Below are positions 30,074 to 38,741 of a stretch of 64,000 bases of DNA, piece by piece. The notes under the pieces were generated by a model that did not search any database, was not told the DNA's origin, and saw only the letters and a list, made by a program, of their open reading frames with translations. Within the stretch, counting starts at the first letter, position 1; every line of letters begins with the position of its first letter. The stretch lies in the NCBI GenBank assembly GCA_016124675.1, contig WGNG01000002.1, positions 124,001 through 188,000 of the forward strand. Direction: 5' to 3'. This stretch comes from Alphaproteobacteria bacterium (GTDB taxonomy: Bacteria; Pseudomonadota; Alphaproteobacteria; Caulobacterales; Maricaulaceae). The position numbers and the translations under genes are program-made.

Positions 30074-30628
30074 ATGAGCGGGTCTGGAACACGGATCGAG
30101 GTGCGTACGGCGCGCCTGCGCCTGGTGGCGCTGGACGCGCGGCTGGCGCGCCTGCAATTGCATGACCGCGACGCCTTTTTCACCACGCTGGATGCACGCC
30201 GCGAGCCGGCCTGGCCACCCGAGCTCAAGGCCTTTTTCTCCATGGACCGCGCGCTCGCCGCGCTGGATGGAGCGCCGGACGAAGCAGGCTGGCATGGCTG
30301 GGTGTTCCTGATGCCGGTGCAGGGCGGGCCGGACCGGGCCGTGGGCGCGGGCGGATTTCATGGCGCGCCGGGCTCCGGCGGGACCATCGAGATCAGCTAC
30401 GCCATGCTGCCGAGCTTCCGTGAGCAGGGCCTCGCCACCGAAGCGGTGGAGGGCTTGCTGGACTGGGCCTTCACCCATGACGATGTGACATCGGTGCGCG
30501 CGCGCACGCCCGCTCATCTGGCGGCCTCGCGCCGGGTGCTGGAAAAGACCGGTTTCCGCCAGACCGGCGAGACGTGCGTGGACGGCGAACAGGTCGCTGA
30601 CTATGTGCGGGCGGCGCCGCAGCGCTAG
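30074..30628 (+). CDS. GNAT family N-acetyltransferase
   Basis: 184 aa. RTARLRLVALDARLARLQL at the N-terminus, GGTIEISYAMLPSFREQGLATEAVEGLLDWAF as the acetyl-CoA-binding loop, and VRARTPAHLAASRRVLEKTGFRQTGE at the C-terminus are RimJ-like GNAT features. The acceptor is unknown. The ATG at 30074 is preceded by GGAGTGGCG, a usable ribosome-binding site; an in-frame ATG at 30041 is possible. The last 4 bp overlap the convergent xth gene. Confidence 0.88.
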   Translation: MSGSGTRIEVRTARLRLVALDARLARLQLHDRDAFFTTLDARREPAWPPELKAFFSMDRALAALDGAPDEAGWHGWVFLMPVQGGPDRAVGAGGFHGAPGSGGTIEISYAMLPSFREQGLATEAVEGLLDWAFTHDDVTSVRARTPAHLAASRRVLEKTGFRQTGETCVDGEQVADYVRAAPQR

Positions 30629-31434
30629 CGCAGGTCCAGCGTCACCGGGGCGTGGTCTGAGGGCTTGTCCCAGTCGCGGCAGCCTTCCCAGACCTTGAAT
30701 CCTGCGCGGCCCGGCGACATCGCCGCAGCGGTGAGATCGCCATTCACCCATATATGATCGAGCCGCCGGCCGCGATTGGACGCGCGCCAGTCGCGATTGC
30801 GGTAGCTCCACCAGGTGAACAGCTTTTCCGGCTCCGGGATCAGCGCGCGCGGCGCGTCGGTCCAGCCGCCGGCGGCGCGGATGCGCTCCAGCGCCTCGGT
30901 CTCCACCGGTGTGTGGGAGATCACGTTCAGGAGCTGTTTGTGCGACCAGACATCATGCTCCAGCGGGGCGATGTTGAGATCGCCGACCAGAACGCGCGCG
31001 CCGGGCTCGTCACGCCGGGCGGCGAGATAGGTTTCCAGCGCGCCGAGGAAATCGAGCTTGTGGCGGAAGCGCGGATTGATCTCCGGGTCCGGCTCGTCGC
31101 CGCCGGCGGGGATGTAGAAATTGAGGATTTCCATCCCGTCTATGCTGACCCGCTGGTAGCGCGCCTCGGACCGGGGGCAGACTTTATGGGGCTCCAGCGC
31201 TTCGATCGGCAGGCGCGAGACGGTCGCGACGCCATGCATGCCCTTCTGGCCGGCGACGGCGGCGTGGGGATAGCCCATTTCGGCAAAGGCGGCGTAGGGG
31301 AATTGATCCTCCAGGCATTTGATTTCCTGCAGGCAGATGATGTCGGGGTTGGCGTCCGCGGCGAAGCGGGCGATCTGGGGCGCGCGCAGGCGCACCGAAT
31401 TGATGTTCCACGTCGCCAGTCTCAGCGCCCGCAT
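30625..31434 (-). CDS. xth: Exodeoxyribonuclease III / AP endonuclease
   Basis: 269 aa. An EEP-fold nuclease of base-excision repair, cutting at abasic sites and degrading 3' ends. Motifs in order: ATWNINSVRLR, ICLQEIKCLEDQFP, YQRVSIDGMEILNFYIPAGGDEPD, VLVGDLNIAPLEHDVW, WRASNRGRRLDHIWVN and a terminal KPSDHAPVTLDL with the catalytic Asp-His. The ATG at 31434 has a GGGAAGGGG ribosome-binding site; an upstream in-frame start at 31458 exists. The conserved hypothetical gene at 31455-32069 ends just upstream on the same strand, so the two may be co-transcribed. Confidence 0.96.
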   Translation of the reverse strand: MRALRLATWNINSVRLRAPQIARFAADANPDIICLQEIKCLEDQFPYAAFAEMGYPHAAVAGQKGMHGVATVSRLPIEALEPHKVCPRSEARYQRVSIDGMEILNFYIPAGGDEPDPEINPRFRHKLDFLGALETYLAARRDEPGARVLVGDLNIAPLEHDVWSHKQLLNVISHTPVETEALERIRAAGGWTDAPRALIPEPEKLFTWWSYRNRDWRASNRGRRLDHIWVNGDLTAAAMSPGRAGFKVWEGCRDWDKPSDHAPVTLDLR

Positions 31435-31454
31435 GGGTCCGTCCCCTTCCCGGT

Positions 31455-32069
31455 TCACAGAATGTTATAGCTCGCGCCCGATACGGCCACCGGCCAGCGG
31501 CCGCGCACATAGAGCCGCCAGCGGGCGAGAAAGGGATGGGGCGGCTGGTCGTCTTCAGCTTCGGCCAGCAGCACCAGCACGGCGCCATGGGCGGCCTGGA
31601 TCAGCCCGCCAGCGGCGGCGTTCACCACATCCTCGTCATAGACGTCGTCCATCGCCGCGCTGGCCTCGGCGGCCTCGCGCGCATGGTCGGCGATGCGCGC
31701 CTGGACCAGGGAGAAGGCGGCGCTGAGCGCCTCTTCGTCGAGGCGTTCGAGCACCCGGTCGGTCAGCGCCGCGCGCAGCATCTCCTCGGCCTCCCAGGCG
31801 GCCGGATTCTGGTCGAGCGTTTCGGCGACGCCCGCCGCATCCGCCCAGTCGCCCAGAACGGCGGCCTCGGCTTCAGGAAAGCCCAGCCCGTCGAGATAGG
31901 CGCGCGCCAGCGCCTGCTCGCGGCTGTCGAGCCGCTCGCCGAGGCGCGAAAAGAAGGCCGGATCGCCCAGCGATTCGGCAAACGCGCGCGCCTTGAACAG
32001 AAGCGGAATTTCTTCCAGCAGGCGGGCGATGTCGTCCTCGCCGCCGCTATTTGCATAAGGATCGGTCAT
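31455..32069 (-). CDS. Conserved hypothetical, helical acidic protein
   Basis: 204 aa, not recognised. The start at 32069 gives MTDPYANSGGEDDIARLLEE. The protein is almost wholly alpha-helical and very acidic, with no signal peptide or transmembrane segment and no cysteine. One visible pattern is SREQALARAYLDGLGFPEAEAAVLGDWADA. The last ~25 residues turn basic (PFLARWRLYVRGRWPVAV). A longer frame to 32342 runs into the structured intergenic region and is not convincing. The xth gene follows on the same strand, 20 bp downstream. Confidence 0.65.
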   Translation of the reverse strand: MTDPYANSGGEDDIARLLEEIPLLFKARAFAESLGDPAFFSRLGERLDSREQALARAYLDGLGFPEAEAAVLGDWADAAGVAETLDQNPAAWEAEEMLRAALTDRVLERLDEEALSAAFSLVQARIADHAREAAEASAAMDDVYDEDVVNAAAGGLIQAAHGAVLVLLAEAEDDQPPHPFLARWRLYVRGRWPVAVSGASYNIL

Positions 32070-32159
32070 GGGCGGTGTTCTAGCGCGTTTGCATGCGCGC
32101 CGGGAACCGGTTTGGCAGGCTGTTTGCCGCCGCGCGTCCGCCGGATGGCCAGACGTGGC

Positions 32160-32305
32160 GCGCCCGGCGGCTTGGGGGGGACCGCCGGGCGCTGCTCGTC
32201 GCACCCCGGGGAAGGGTGCGAGGTCGTCGCCGGGAGGGGTGCCGGCTTTGCCTGGCGACGCGCGCGGGGGGACGGTTGGCGCCAGGCGCGGCTCAACGGA
32301 GCCGC
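32160..32305. other. Cluster of consecutive strong stem-loops in a 367-bp intergenic region
   Basis: Between the 204-aa gene (start 32069) and the GGDEF-EAL gene (stop 32437) there is no credible gene. Four perfect inverted repeats follow one another: 32160-32170 with 32182-32192 (11 bp, G-run/C-run loop), 32200-32206 with 32214-32220 (7 bp), 32225-32231 with 32254-32260 (7 bp), and 32288-32294 with 32299-32305 (7 bp, 4-nt loop). On the minus strand this is the trailer of the EAL gene and the leader of the next gene. It may be an sRNA, a leader element or a compound terminator. The rest of the gap, 32306-32436, is more AT-rich with no clear signal. Confidence 0.45.
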
Positions 32306-32436
32306 ACTTGCAAATGTGCCACATTCCGGGGGGTTTGTTCAATTAAATTCAAGAAAGAATTTGGGCGTTGCCAATATATCGCGCTCGGCTGGCGTGAAAG
32401 CACAGCCCGAGCACGCCAGTCAGACCGGCGATCGGG

Positions 32437-34527
32437 TTACCCGGCGATGCGTGCGGCCCTGGCGCCAGGCGCGGCGAAGCGCTCGAACTCGTCCAGCGGC
32501 ATGGGGCGCGCAAACAGATAGCCCTGGGCCAGCGTGGCGCCGAGATCACGCAGGGCGGCGTACTGCTCGGCGGTTTCCACGCCCTCAGCGACCGTCTTGA
32601 GCTTGAGCGAGCGGGCCATGGCCAGAATCGTCTCGACCACAATGCGCGCATGCTCGTCGTCGATCATGTTGCGCACGAAGCTCTGGTCGATCTTGAACAC
32701 GTCAAACGGCATGCGGGTCAGATAGGACAGGCTGGAATGGCCGGTGCCGAAATCGTCGATGGCGAAGGTCACGCCCATCTTGCGCAGCGGCGCAATCTGG
32801 GAGATGACGCGTTCGGGATCGCGCATGGCGGTGGACTCGGTCAGTTCGAGTTCCAGCAGTGTCGGCGGCAGGCCTGACTCTTCCAGCGCGCGTATCACGC
32901 CGCGGGCGAAGTCCTCGCTTTCGAACTGCATGGCCGAGACATTGACCGCCACCGGCATCGAGATGCCGCTGGCGCGCAGGACCTCCGCGTCGCGGCAGGC
33001 GCGGCGCAGCACCCAGTCGCCGATCTCGCCGATGAGGCCGCATTCCTCGGCGGCCTGGATGAATGCGCCTGGCGCCAGCATGCCGGCAGTGGGGTGACGC
33101 CAGCGCACCAGCGCTTCGGACCCGGCGATGGAGCCGTCCTTGAAGCTGATCTTTGGCTGGTAGAACACCACCAGCTGGTCGTCGCGCACGGCCTCGCGCA
33201 GTTCGTTCTCCAGCACCAGGCGCTCGAACGCGCTGCGGTTCATGGAGGCTTCGAAGTATTCGTAGGCGTTGCCGCCGCTGCGCTTGGCTGCGGCCATGGC
33301 GAGGTCGGCGTGGCGCAGAAGCGTTTCGGGATCGTCGCCGTCGCGCGGAAACAGGGCGATGCCTGCCGACAGGCCCAGGAAGACCTGATGGCCTGAAATC
33401 TCGAACGGGCGGCGCACTGAATCGATGATCCGGCGCGCGAGGCGCGCCGCGTCGGCGGAATCGCGCACCTTGGGCAGCAGAACGGTGAATTCGTCGCCGC
33501 CGAGGCGCGCCACCATGGACGGTTCGGCCCCGCCTTCGCCATGGGCGAGGTCCCAGCCCCGCGCGGCTTCGCGCAGGCGCCGCGCCACGGCGTCGAGCAG
33601 GCGGTCGCCCTCGCCAATGCCCAGCGAATCATTGACACGCTTGAACCGGTCGAGGTCGAGGAACAGAACCGCGCCCTCCTGACCTTCGGAGGCCTCGCGG
33701 GTCACGCGCTCGACTTCCTTGCGGAAGCGTTCGCGGTTGGGCAGCTCGGTGATCATGTCCACATAGGCGAGGCGATGGACCCGTTTCACGCTGGCTTCGA
33801 GGCGCGCGAACATGCGGTTGAAGGCGTTGGCCAGCAATTCCAGCTCATCGCCGGTGCGGATGTCGATGCGGATGTCGAGATTGCGCGAGGAGGCGGCGCG
33901 GGCGGCCTCAATGAGCTTGCGCATCGGGCTCAGCGCCCGGCGCACGACCAGCGCCACCAGCGGCAGGAAGACCAGCAATGCGGTCATTGCGATCAGCAAT
34001 TGCCGGCGCAGGATCTCGCCGGCGGGCCGGGCGACGGCGTAGATCGGCACCCTGGCCACGACCGCGCCCACCAGGCGCCCGTCATGGAAGGCGGGGGCTG
34101 CGACATGGATGTTCTGGCCAATGGTCTCGACGCGCGTGTCCACAGCGCCCAGCGCTGACTGGATCAATGCATCCGCGTCGCGCATGCCCGGGGCGACCGG
34201 CACATCGCCCTGCGCGGCCAGCACCGTGCGGCTGACATTGACGGCGTAGAGACCGCTGACATCCGGGCGCTCGGCGAACTGGCCGACGCGCGCGACCAGA
34301 AACCCGCCATCATTGTTGGCGATCGCCGGTGCGAGGGTGGTGGCGAACAATTCGGTGATGATCTGCGCATGGGCGAGACCGGTTTCGGTGTTCTCGGCGC
34401 GCTTGAGATGAAACTCCACGCTCATCAGCGCGGCGGTCGCAAGGATCAGGATCAGTCCGCACAGCAGCGTGAACTTGATGACCAGAGAACGCATGACGCG
34501 TGAAATCGCATGTCTGATCGGCGCCAT
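32437..34527 (-). CDS. Membrane-bound GGDEF-EAL c-di-GMP signalling protein
   Basis: 696 aa. Transmembrane helix 1 (VIKFTLLCGLILILATAALMS) is followed by a ~130-residue periplasmic sensor and transmembrane helix 2 (LLIAMTALLVFLPLVALVV). A HAMP-like linker comes next, then a GGDEF domain with an intact GGDEF in ARLGGDEFTVLL, and an EAL domain with an intact EALVRW signature plus DDFGTGHSSL and AEGVET. Both domains look catalytically competent, so it could make and break c-di-GMP, with net direction set by the sensor. The ATG at 34527 has a strong GGGAGGGG ribosome-binding site; a GTG at 34557 is an alternative. Confidence 0.94.
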   Translation of the reverse strand: MAPIRHAISRVMRSLVIKFTLLCGLILILATAALMSVEFHLKRAENTETGLAHAQIITELFATTLAPAIANNDGGFLVARVGQFAERPDVSGLYAVNVSRTVLAAQGDVPVAPGMRDADALIQSALGAVDTRVETIGQNIHVAAPAFHDGRLVGAVVARVPIYAVARPAGEILRRQLLIAMTALLVFLPLVALVVRRALSPMRKLIEAARAASSRNLDIRIDIRTGDELELLANAFNRMFARLEASVKRVHRLAYVDMITELPNRERFRKEVERVTREASEGQEGAVLFLDLDRFKRVNDSLGIGEGDRLLDAVARRLREAARGWDLAHGEGGAEPSMVARLGGDEFTVLLPKVRDSADAARLARRIIDSVRRPFEISGHQVFLGLSAGIALFPRDGDDPETLLRHADLAMAAAKRSGGNAYEYFEASMNRSAFERLVLENELREAVRDDQLVVFYQPKISFKDGSIAGSEALVRWRHPTAGMLAPGAFIQAAEECGLIGEIGDWVLRRACRDAEVLRASGISMPVAVNVSAMQFESEDFARGVIRALEESGLPPTLLELELTESTAMRDPERVISQIAPLRKMGVTFAIDDFGTGHSSLSYLTRMPFDVFKIDQSFVRNMIDDEHARIVVETILAMARSLKLKTVAEGVETAEQYAALRDLGATLAQGYLFARPMPLDEFERFAAPGARAARIAG

Positions 34528-34680
34528 AACCCCTCCCTGCCTGGGGGCAGGGCGCACGCAGTCGCGATCCTGCCTCTCAGGACACCATGGCGCGTTGTGC
34601 TGAATATTGAGTTAAGCGGCTGAAACCGTTCATTGAGCCGCCTGCACTGAACGAAAAGCCATCCGCAGGCGCGCCTGCGT

Positions 34681-35679
34681 TTAAAGCGGCAACCCCGCGT
34701 TTGCGGCGAGAACCTTGAGGTTGGCGTGCGGGCGGGCGCCGAAATGGGTGATCACCTCGCCTGCGGCTATAACGCCCAGGCGCCCGCAGGTTTCAAGGTC
34801 CTTTCCCAGCGCATGGCCAGTGAGGAAACCGGCGGCGAACTGGTCGCCCGCGCCGGTGGTGTCGACCAGGCGCTCGATCCTTGTGGCGGGTACGCGGGCC
34901 TCTTCGGCTCCGGACACGATCACGGCCCCTTTTTCAGATCGGGTGACGGCGGCGATGCGCGTCTCGGCGCGCACGGCGGCCAGCGCCTCGTCGAAATTAT
35001 CGGTCTCGTAGAGGGATTTCAGCTCGGCCTCGTTGGCGAAAAGCACGTCCACATGGTGGCGAACCAGGTGGCGGAAGCTCGCCCGGTGGCGCTCCACGCA
35101 GAACACGTCAGACAGGGTCAGGGCCACAGCGCGCCCGGCGGCGGCGGCCAGCTCGGACGCGCGCACATAGGCGGCCTTGGCCTCCTCGCGGTCAAACAGA
35201 TAGCCTTCCAGGAACACCACCCGGGCGGCAGCGACCAGATCGGCGTCGATGTCGCCCGGTTCGAGCAGGGTGGAGGCGCCCAGATAGGTGTTCATCGCCC
35301 GGCGCGCATCGGGCGGCACGGCGATCAGGCAGCGCGCCGTGGACGGCCCGCCGCTCAAGGGCGCGGTATCGAAATGCACGCCCGCTGCGCGCAGGTCGCG
35401 GGCGAAGGTCTGGCCCAGCCCGTCATCGGCCACCTTGCCGATATAGGCGCCGCGCGCGCCGAAGCTGGCCACGCCGGCCAGCGTGTTGGCCGCCGAGCCG
35501 CCGGAGATCTCCTCGCCCTGTGGGAAGGCGGCATAGAGCGCGTCGGCGCGGGCCTCGTCGATGAGGATCATCGCGTCCTTGACCAGGCCATGGGCCTCCA
35601 GGAACACCTCGTCCACCGGCGCGAGGACATCAACAATGGCGTTGCCGACGCCAAGGACGTCGAAGCGTGTCTGGGACAT
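34681..35679 (-). CDS. PfkB-family kinase, adenosine kinase-like
   Basis: 332 aa ribokinase-fold kinase. Features are GVGNAIVDVLAPVDEVFLEAHGL, the sugar-binding GGSAANTLAGVASFGARGAYIGKVADDGLG, and the catalytic anion-hole motif DTTGAGDQFAAGFLTGHA with its Asp base. The N-terminal sequence and the lid match the alphaproteobacterial adenosine kinase branch, which phosphorylates adenosine to AMP in purine salvage, although other PfkB sugars cannot be excluded. Monocistronic on the minus strand, with a 150-bp gap to the divergent EcsC-like gene. Confidence 0.88.
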   Translation of the reverse strand: MSQTRFDVLGVGNAIVDVLAPVDEVFLEAHGLVKDAMILIDEARADALYAAFPQGEEISGGSAANTLAGVASFGARGAYIGKVADDGLGQTFARDLRAAGVHFDTAPLSGGPSTARCLIAVPPDARRAMNTYLGASTLLEPGDIDADLVAAARVVFLEGYLFDREEAKAAYVRASELAAAAGRAVALTLSDVFCVERHRASFRHLVRHHVDVLFANEAELKSLYETDNFDEALAAVRAETRIAAVTRSEKGAVIVSGAEEARVPATRIERLVDTTGAGDQFAAGFLTGHALGKDLETCGRLGVIAAGEVITHFGARPHANLKVLAANAGLPL

Positions 35680-35829
35680 GCGGGATCCGGTTCTGTTGTG
35701 AAGGACAATGGAGGTGTGTCTCGATTACCGCGTCCGCAGAGCGATCTCAAGGGCGGGGGCTTCAAGCCTTGCTCAAACTGCGCCCCGCTCGCTAACGTCA
35801 GACCCGGTCTGACCGGGGGAGGGGGCGGC

Positions 35830-36873
35830 ATGTTGCGGGCGCGGTTTCGCACGGCGAACAGGTTTTTTGACGAGCTCCAAGCGGTGGCGCCGCATCGGTT
35901 TGATCCGGCGACCTGCCGCAATCTGGCGGGGCTGAGCCGGATGGAGGACCGTGCGGCGTCGGCGCGGCTGCATGCGGCGCGCAAACGCTACGCCACGGCG
36001 TCCGAAGTGATACGATTTGCCGACGGCGAGGAGGTCTACGATCCGAAGCGTCTTTGGACAGCCAGTGTCGCTGCCGAGCTTGCGGCGCATGGAGCCGAAG
36101 CAGATCCCTCAGGCGCGGTAGGGCTCTCTCAGGCGCGGCGAGCAGTGCAAAGAGCGCACGATTATTTCGCCGCTCCGCCGTTCACGACGCATCCGGTCAC
36201 CACGTACGACTTTGACGACGTGGTGAAGAAGATCGCCGAGGGTATTATGGACGCTTTCGACGATCTGGGCTCCTCGTTAGATGAAATTCGTATGCTGGCG
36301 CGCGGCCACAGTCTGCAGAGCTGGCGCGAGGAGCGCATGCTTAAGGCGGCGGCCCTCGCTGCCCCGTCAGCGATCGGCGGCCCGATGGCGCTGGCCTACC
36401 TGCCAGTGGAGGTCGCCGCACTCATGCGCTTCACGTTCAATGCTGTGATCGGGGTGGGTTTCATCCGGAATGGCGCGGCGTGGCGGGATGACTTTCTGAA
36501 CACGTTCTACGTACTGTCCAATGAGAATATTGATTTTGACGCCCGTCTTCGCAGCCAGGTGGTTGCTAAGCTTAGCGCCATGGGCGCAGCGCACGCCGCA
36601 GTGGCAGTGTCGACGCAGGCCGGGGCCCAGCTGCTCTCGACCGCCATTGTGAATACGCTGTTGCTCAAGGCCGGCTCGAAGATCGCGCCGCCCGTTCTAG
36701 CGAAGATATCTGCGAAACTGGCGGCTTGGCTCTCAGGACCCACGGTGGCGAAATGGATCCCGCTTGTGGGCGCTGCGGTGAGCGCGGGCATAAACAGTTG
36801 GGTCACCAGCACGCTCATTGACGGGGCGGACCGGTATTACGCCTTCTTGCGCCGGGTCGCCGACGACGTTTAA
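35830..36873 (+). CDS. EcsC-like protein of unknown function
   Basis: 347 aa. The C-terminal ~200 residues resemble the EcsC family: LAAPSAIGGPMALAYLPVEVAALMRFTFNAVIGVGF, a helical middle, and the characteristic ending KWIPLVGAAVSAGINSWVTSTLIDGADRYYAFLRRV. The N-terminal ~130 residues are basic and unassigned (VAPHRFDPATCRNLAGLSRMEDRAASARLHAARKRYATASE). EcsC proteins are amphipathic, probably peripheral membrane proteins whose role is unclear. The ATG at 35830 follows a purine-rich GGGGGAGGGGG tract. The frame stays open far upstream, antisense to the kinase gene, but that part is not coding. Codon use from ~36100 on is slightly less GC-rich than its neighbours. Confidence 0.7.
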   Translation: MLRARFRTANRFFDELQAVAPHRFDPATCRNLAGLSRMEDRAASARLHAARKRYATASEVIRFADGEEVYDPKRLWTASVAAELAAHGAEADPSGAVGLSQARRAVQRAHDYFAAPPFTTHPVTTYDFDDVVKKIAEGIMDAFDDLGSSLDEIRMLARGHSLQSWREERMLKAAALAAPSAIGGPMALAYLPVEVAALMRFTFNAVIGVGFIRNGAAWRDDFLNTFYVLSNENIDFDARLRSQVVAKLSAMGAAHAAVAVSTQAGAQLLSTAIVNTLLLKAGSKIAPPVLAKISAKLAAWLSGPTVAKWIPLVGAAVSAGINSWVTSTLIDGADRYYAFLRRVADDV

Positions 36874-36897
36874 GAGCTGCGGTGTTCTTCCCATTGC

Positions 36898-37833
36898 GTG
36901 CGCGGCGCGACCTTGACCCCTGTCTGTTTCCTCACCTCCGCCGACATGATGAAGGACCGCCCGGGCGCGCGGACCGACTGGATCGAGTTCGATCTGGAGT
37001 TCGACGCCCTGGCGGGCGCCTGCAAGGATATCGGCATCAGTCTGGAGCACCGTGTCTGGGACGAGGCGTTCGACGCGTCCGGGTTTGACGGCTTCATGAT
37101 CGGCACGGTGTGGGACTATCCGCCCAAGCTGGTGCGGTTCCTCGAAACCATCGACCGGCTGGCCGCCCACGGGCCTGTGTGGAACCCGCCTTCTGTCGTG
37201 CGCTGGAATATCGAGAAGACGTATCTCAAGGCGCTGGAAACCGCCGGCGCGCCCTCCATACCCACCCTGTGGCGCGCGCGCGCCGATGAGGGGGCGATCC
37301 GCGACGGGTTCATGGTCTTCGAGACGGACCGTCTGGTGGTCAAGCCGCTGGTGGGCGGCGGCGCCTGGCGCCAGGCGCTGATCCGGCGCGGCGAGGCGCT
37401 GCCCGGCGCGGACGCCCTGCCGCCGGGCGCCTGCCTGATCCAGCCCTTCCTGCCCAGCGTGCCGGATGAGGGCGAGTATTCCCTGATGTTCTTCGGCGGC
37501 GAATTTTCCCACGCTCTGGTCAAGCGCCCAAAGGCGGGCGATTACCGCGTCCAGTCCATGTTCGGCGCGCGTGAAGAGGTCTGGACGCCCGGCGAGAGCG
37601 ATCTGGCGCTGGCGCGCAGCGTTCTCGACGCCGCGGCGCAGATCACCGGCGAGGCGGACCTGCTCTATGCGCGCGTGGACATGGTGCGCGGCCTCGACGG
37701 CCAGCTGGCGTTGATGGAGCTTGAAGTGATCGAGCCGTATTTCTATCCCGAGCAGGGTCCCGGCATGGGCGAGGTGTTCGCCCGCGCGCTGGAGGCCAAG
37801 CTCACCGGCGGGGCTATCTCACCGAAGCGGTGA
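36898..37833 (+). CDS. ATP-grasp family protein (glutathione synthetase-like)
   Basis: About 311 aa from the GTG at 36898, with other weak starts nearby. Visible ATP-grasp features are WNPPSVVRWNIEKTYLKALETAGAPSIPTLW, the phosphate-binding lysine in DRLVVKPLVGGGAWRQ, LIQPFLPSVPDEGEYSLMFFGGEFSHALVKRPKAGDYRVQS, and the metal-binding LYARVDMVRGLDGQLALMELEVIEP. The arrangement is that of RimK/glutathione-synthetase-like ligases, which join a carboxylate to an amine with ATP. The substrate is unknown. It overlaps the convergent isoaspartyl peptidase gene by 20 bp. Confidence 0.85.
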   Translation: MRGATLTPVCFLTSADMMKDRPGARTDWIEFDLEFDALAGACKDIGISLEHRVWDEAFDASGFDGFMIGTVWDYPPKLVRFLETIDRLAAHGPVWNPPSVVRWNIEKTYLKALETAGAPSIPTLWRARADEGAIRDGFMVFETDRLVVKPLVGGGAWRQALIRRGEALPGADALPPGACLIQPFLPSVPDEGEYSLMFFGGEFSHALVKRPKAGDYRVQSMFGAREEVWTPGESDLALARSVLDAAAQITGEADLLYARVDMVRGLDGQLALMELEVIEPYFYPEQGPGMGEVFARALEAKLTGGAISPKR

Positions 37834-38680
37834 TGCGCCCGTCGGGATGGACGATGGCGTGCTTCATGCCGGGCGAGTTGTATTGCGCGCTGACGGCGCC
37901 CGACGCGTCCACCGCGATGATGCCGCCTTCGCCGCCGAGCCGCCCCACATCGTCCAGCGCGCCCTTGACCGCCGCCTCCAGGTTAGCGCCGGCATAGCGC
38001 ACCCGCGCGGACACATCGGCGGCGGCGTTGGCGCGCATGAAGAACTCGCCCTGGCCGGTGCACGACACGGCCACGCGCTCATCGGCCCAGGTGCCAGACC
38101 CGATGATCGGCGTGTCGCCGACCCGGCCCCAGACCTTGCGCAGCGTGCCGCCCGTGGACGTCGCCGCCGCCAGCGCGCCGGACGCATCCAGCGCCACCGC
38201 GCCCACCGTGCCGGTGGGGATCGCGCGATTGTCGGGCGCGGCAGCCGAGATGTAATAGCCTTCAGGATCGCGCACCGGCGCCAGACCATGCTCGCGTGCA
38301 AAATGCGCCGCGCCGGCGCCCGCCAGCAGGACATGGGGCGTGTGCTCCATCACGGCGCGCGCAGCATCCACCGGCGACAGGAAGCCTTCGAGCGCCGAGA
38401 CCGCGCCGGCCCTGCGGGCGCGCCCGTCCATGACGGCGGCGTCGAGCTCATAGCGACCGGCCTGGTTGGGGGCGCTGCCCTTGCCCGCCACATATAGTCC
38501 GGAGAGTTCCATGGCGCGCACCATGTCGCACACGACATCGAGCGCATCGGCGCCGGCCTCCAGCGCCGCGCGGCCTTCCTCGGCGAGATTGCGCAAGTGC
38601 GCGATCTCCACCTCATAGGACCGCTCGGCCAGCACGCCAGCGCCGCCATGCAGGACGAGGGCGGCCAATTTGTGGCTCAT
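37814..38680 (-). CDS. Isoaspartyl peptidase / plant-type L-asparaginase (Ntn hydrolase)
   Basis: 288 aa. Features are the N-terminal LVLHGGAGVLA, KGSAPNQAGRYELDAAVMDG, and the autocleavage site GTVGAVALDASGALAAATSTGG, in which the Thr of GTVG becomes the new N-terminal nucleophile of the beta subunit. GDTPIIGSGTWAD and a later GEGGIIAVDASGAVS close the fold. The family removes isoaspartyl residues from damaged proteins and dipeptides and can hydrolyse asparagine. The start at 38680 gives MSHKLAALVLHGGAG. Confidence 0.94.
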   Translation of the reverse strand: MSHKLAALVLHGGAGVLAERSYEVEIAHLRNLAEEGRAALEAGADALDVVCDMVRAMELSGLYVAGKGSAPNQAGRYELDAAVMDGRARRAGAVSALEGFLSPVDAARAVMEHTPHVLLAGAGAAHFAREHGLAPVRDPEGYYISAAAPDNRAIPTGTVGAVALDASGALAAATSTGGTLRKVWGRVGDTPIIGSGTWADERVAVSCTGQGEFFMRANAAADVSARVRYAGANLEAAVKGALDDVGRLGGEGGIIAVDASGAVSAQYNSPGMKHAIVHPDGRITASVR

Positions 38681-38741
38681 GGGACACTCCGGCGCGCGGC
38701 GAAGAAATGGGCCTGATCGGTATCTGGCCTGGCAGGCGCGA

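Noticed and set aside
32160-32305. Reading the stem-loop cluster as a CRISPR array
   Set aside because: The stems differ in sequence and there are no regularly spaced direct repeats.
32070-32342. N-terminal extension of the 204-aa gene into the stem-loop region
   Set aside because: The extra ~90 residues are low-complexity Pro/Gly/Arg and overlap the hairpins; the ATG at 32069 is better.
34726-35829. Long open frame running upstream of the EcsC-like gene, antisense to the kinase gene
   Set aside because: The first ~1.1 kb is antisense shadow with no protein-like pattern; the ATG at 35830 is the sensible start.
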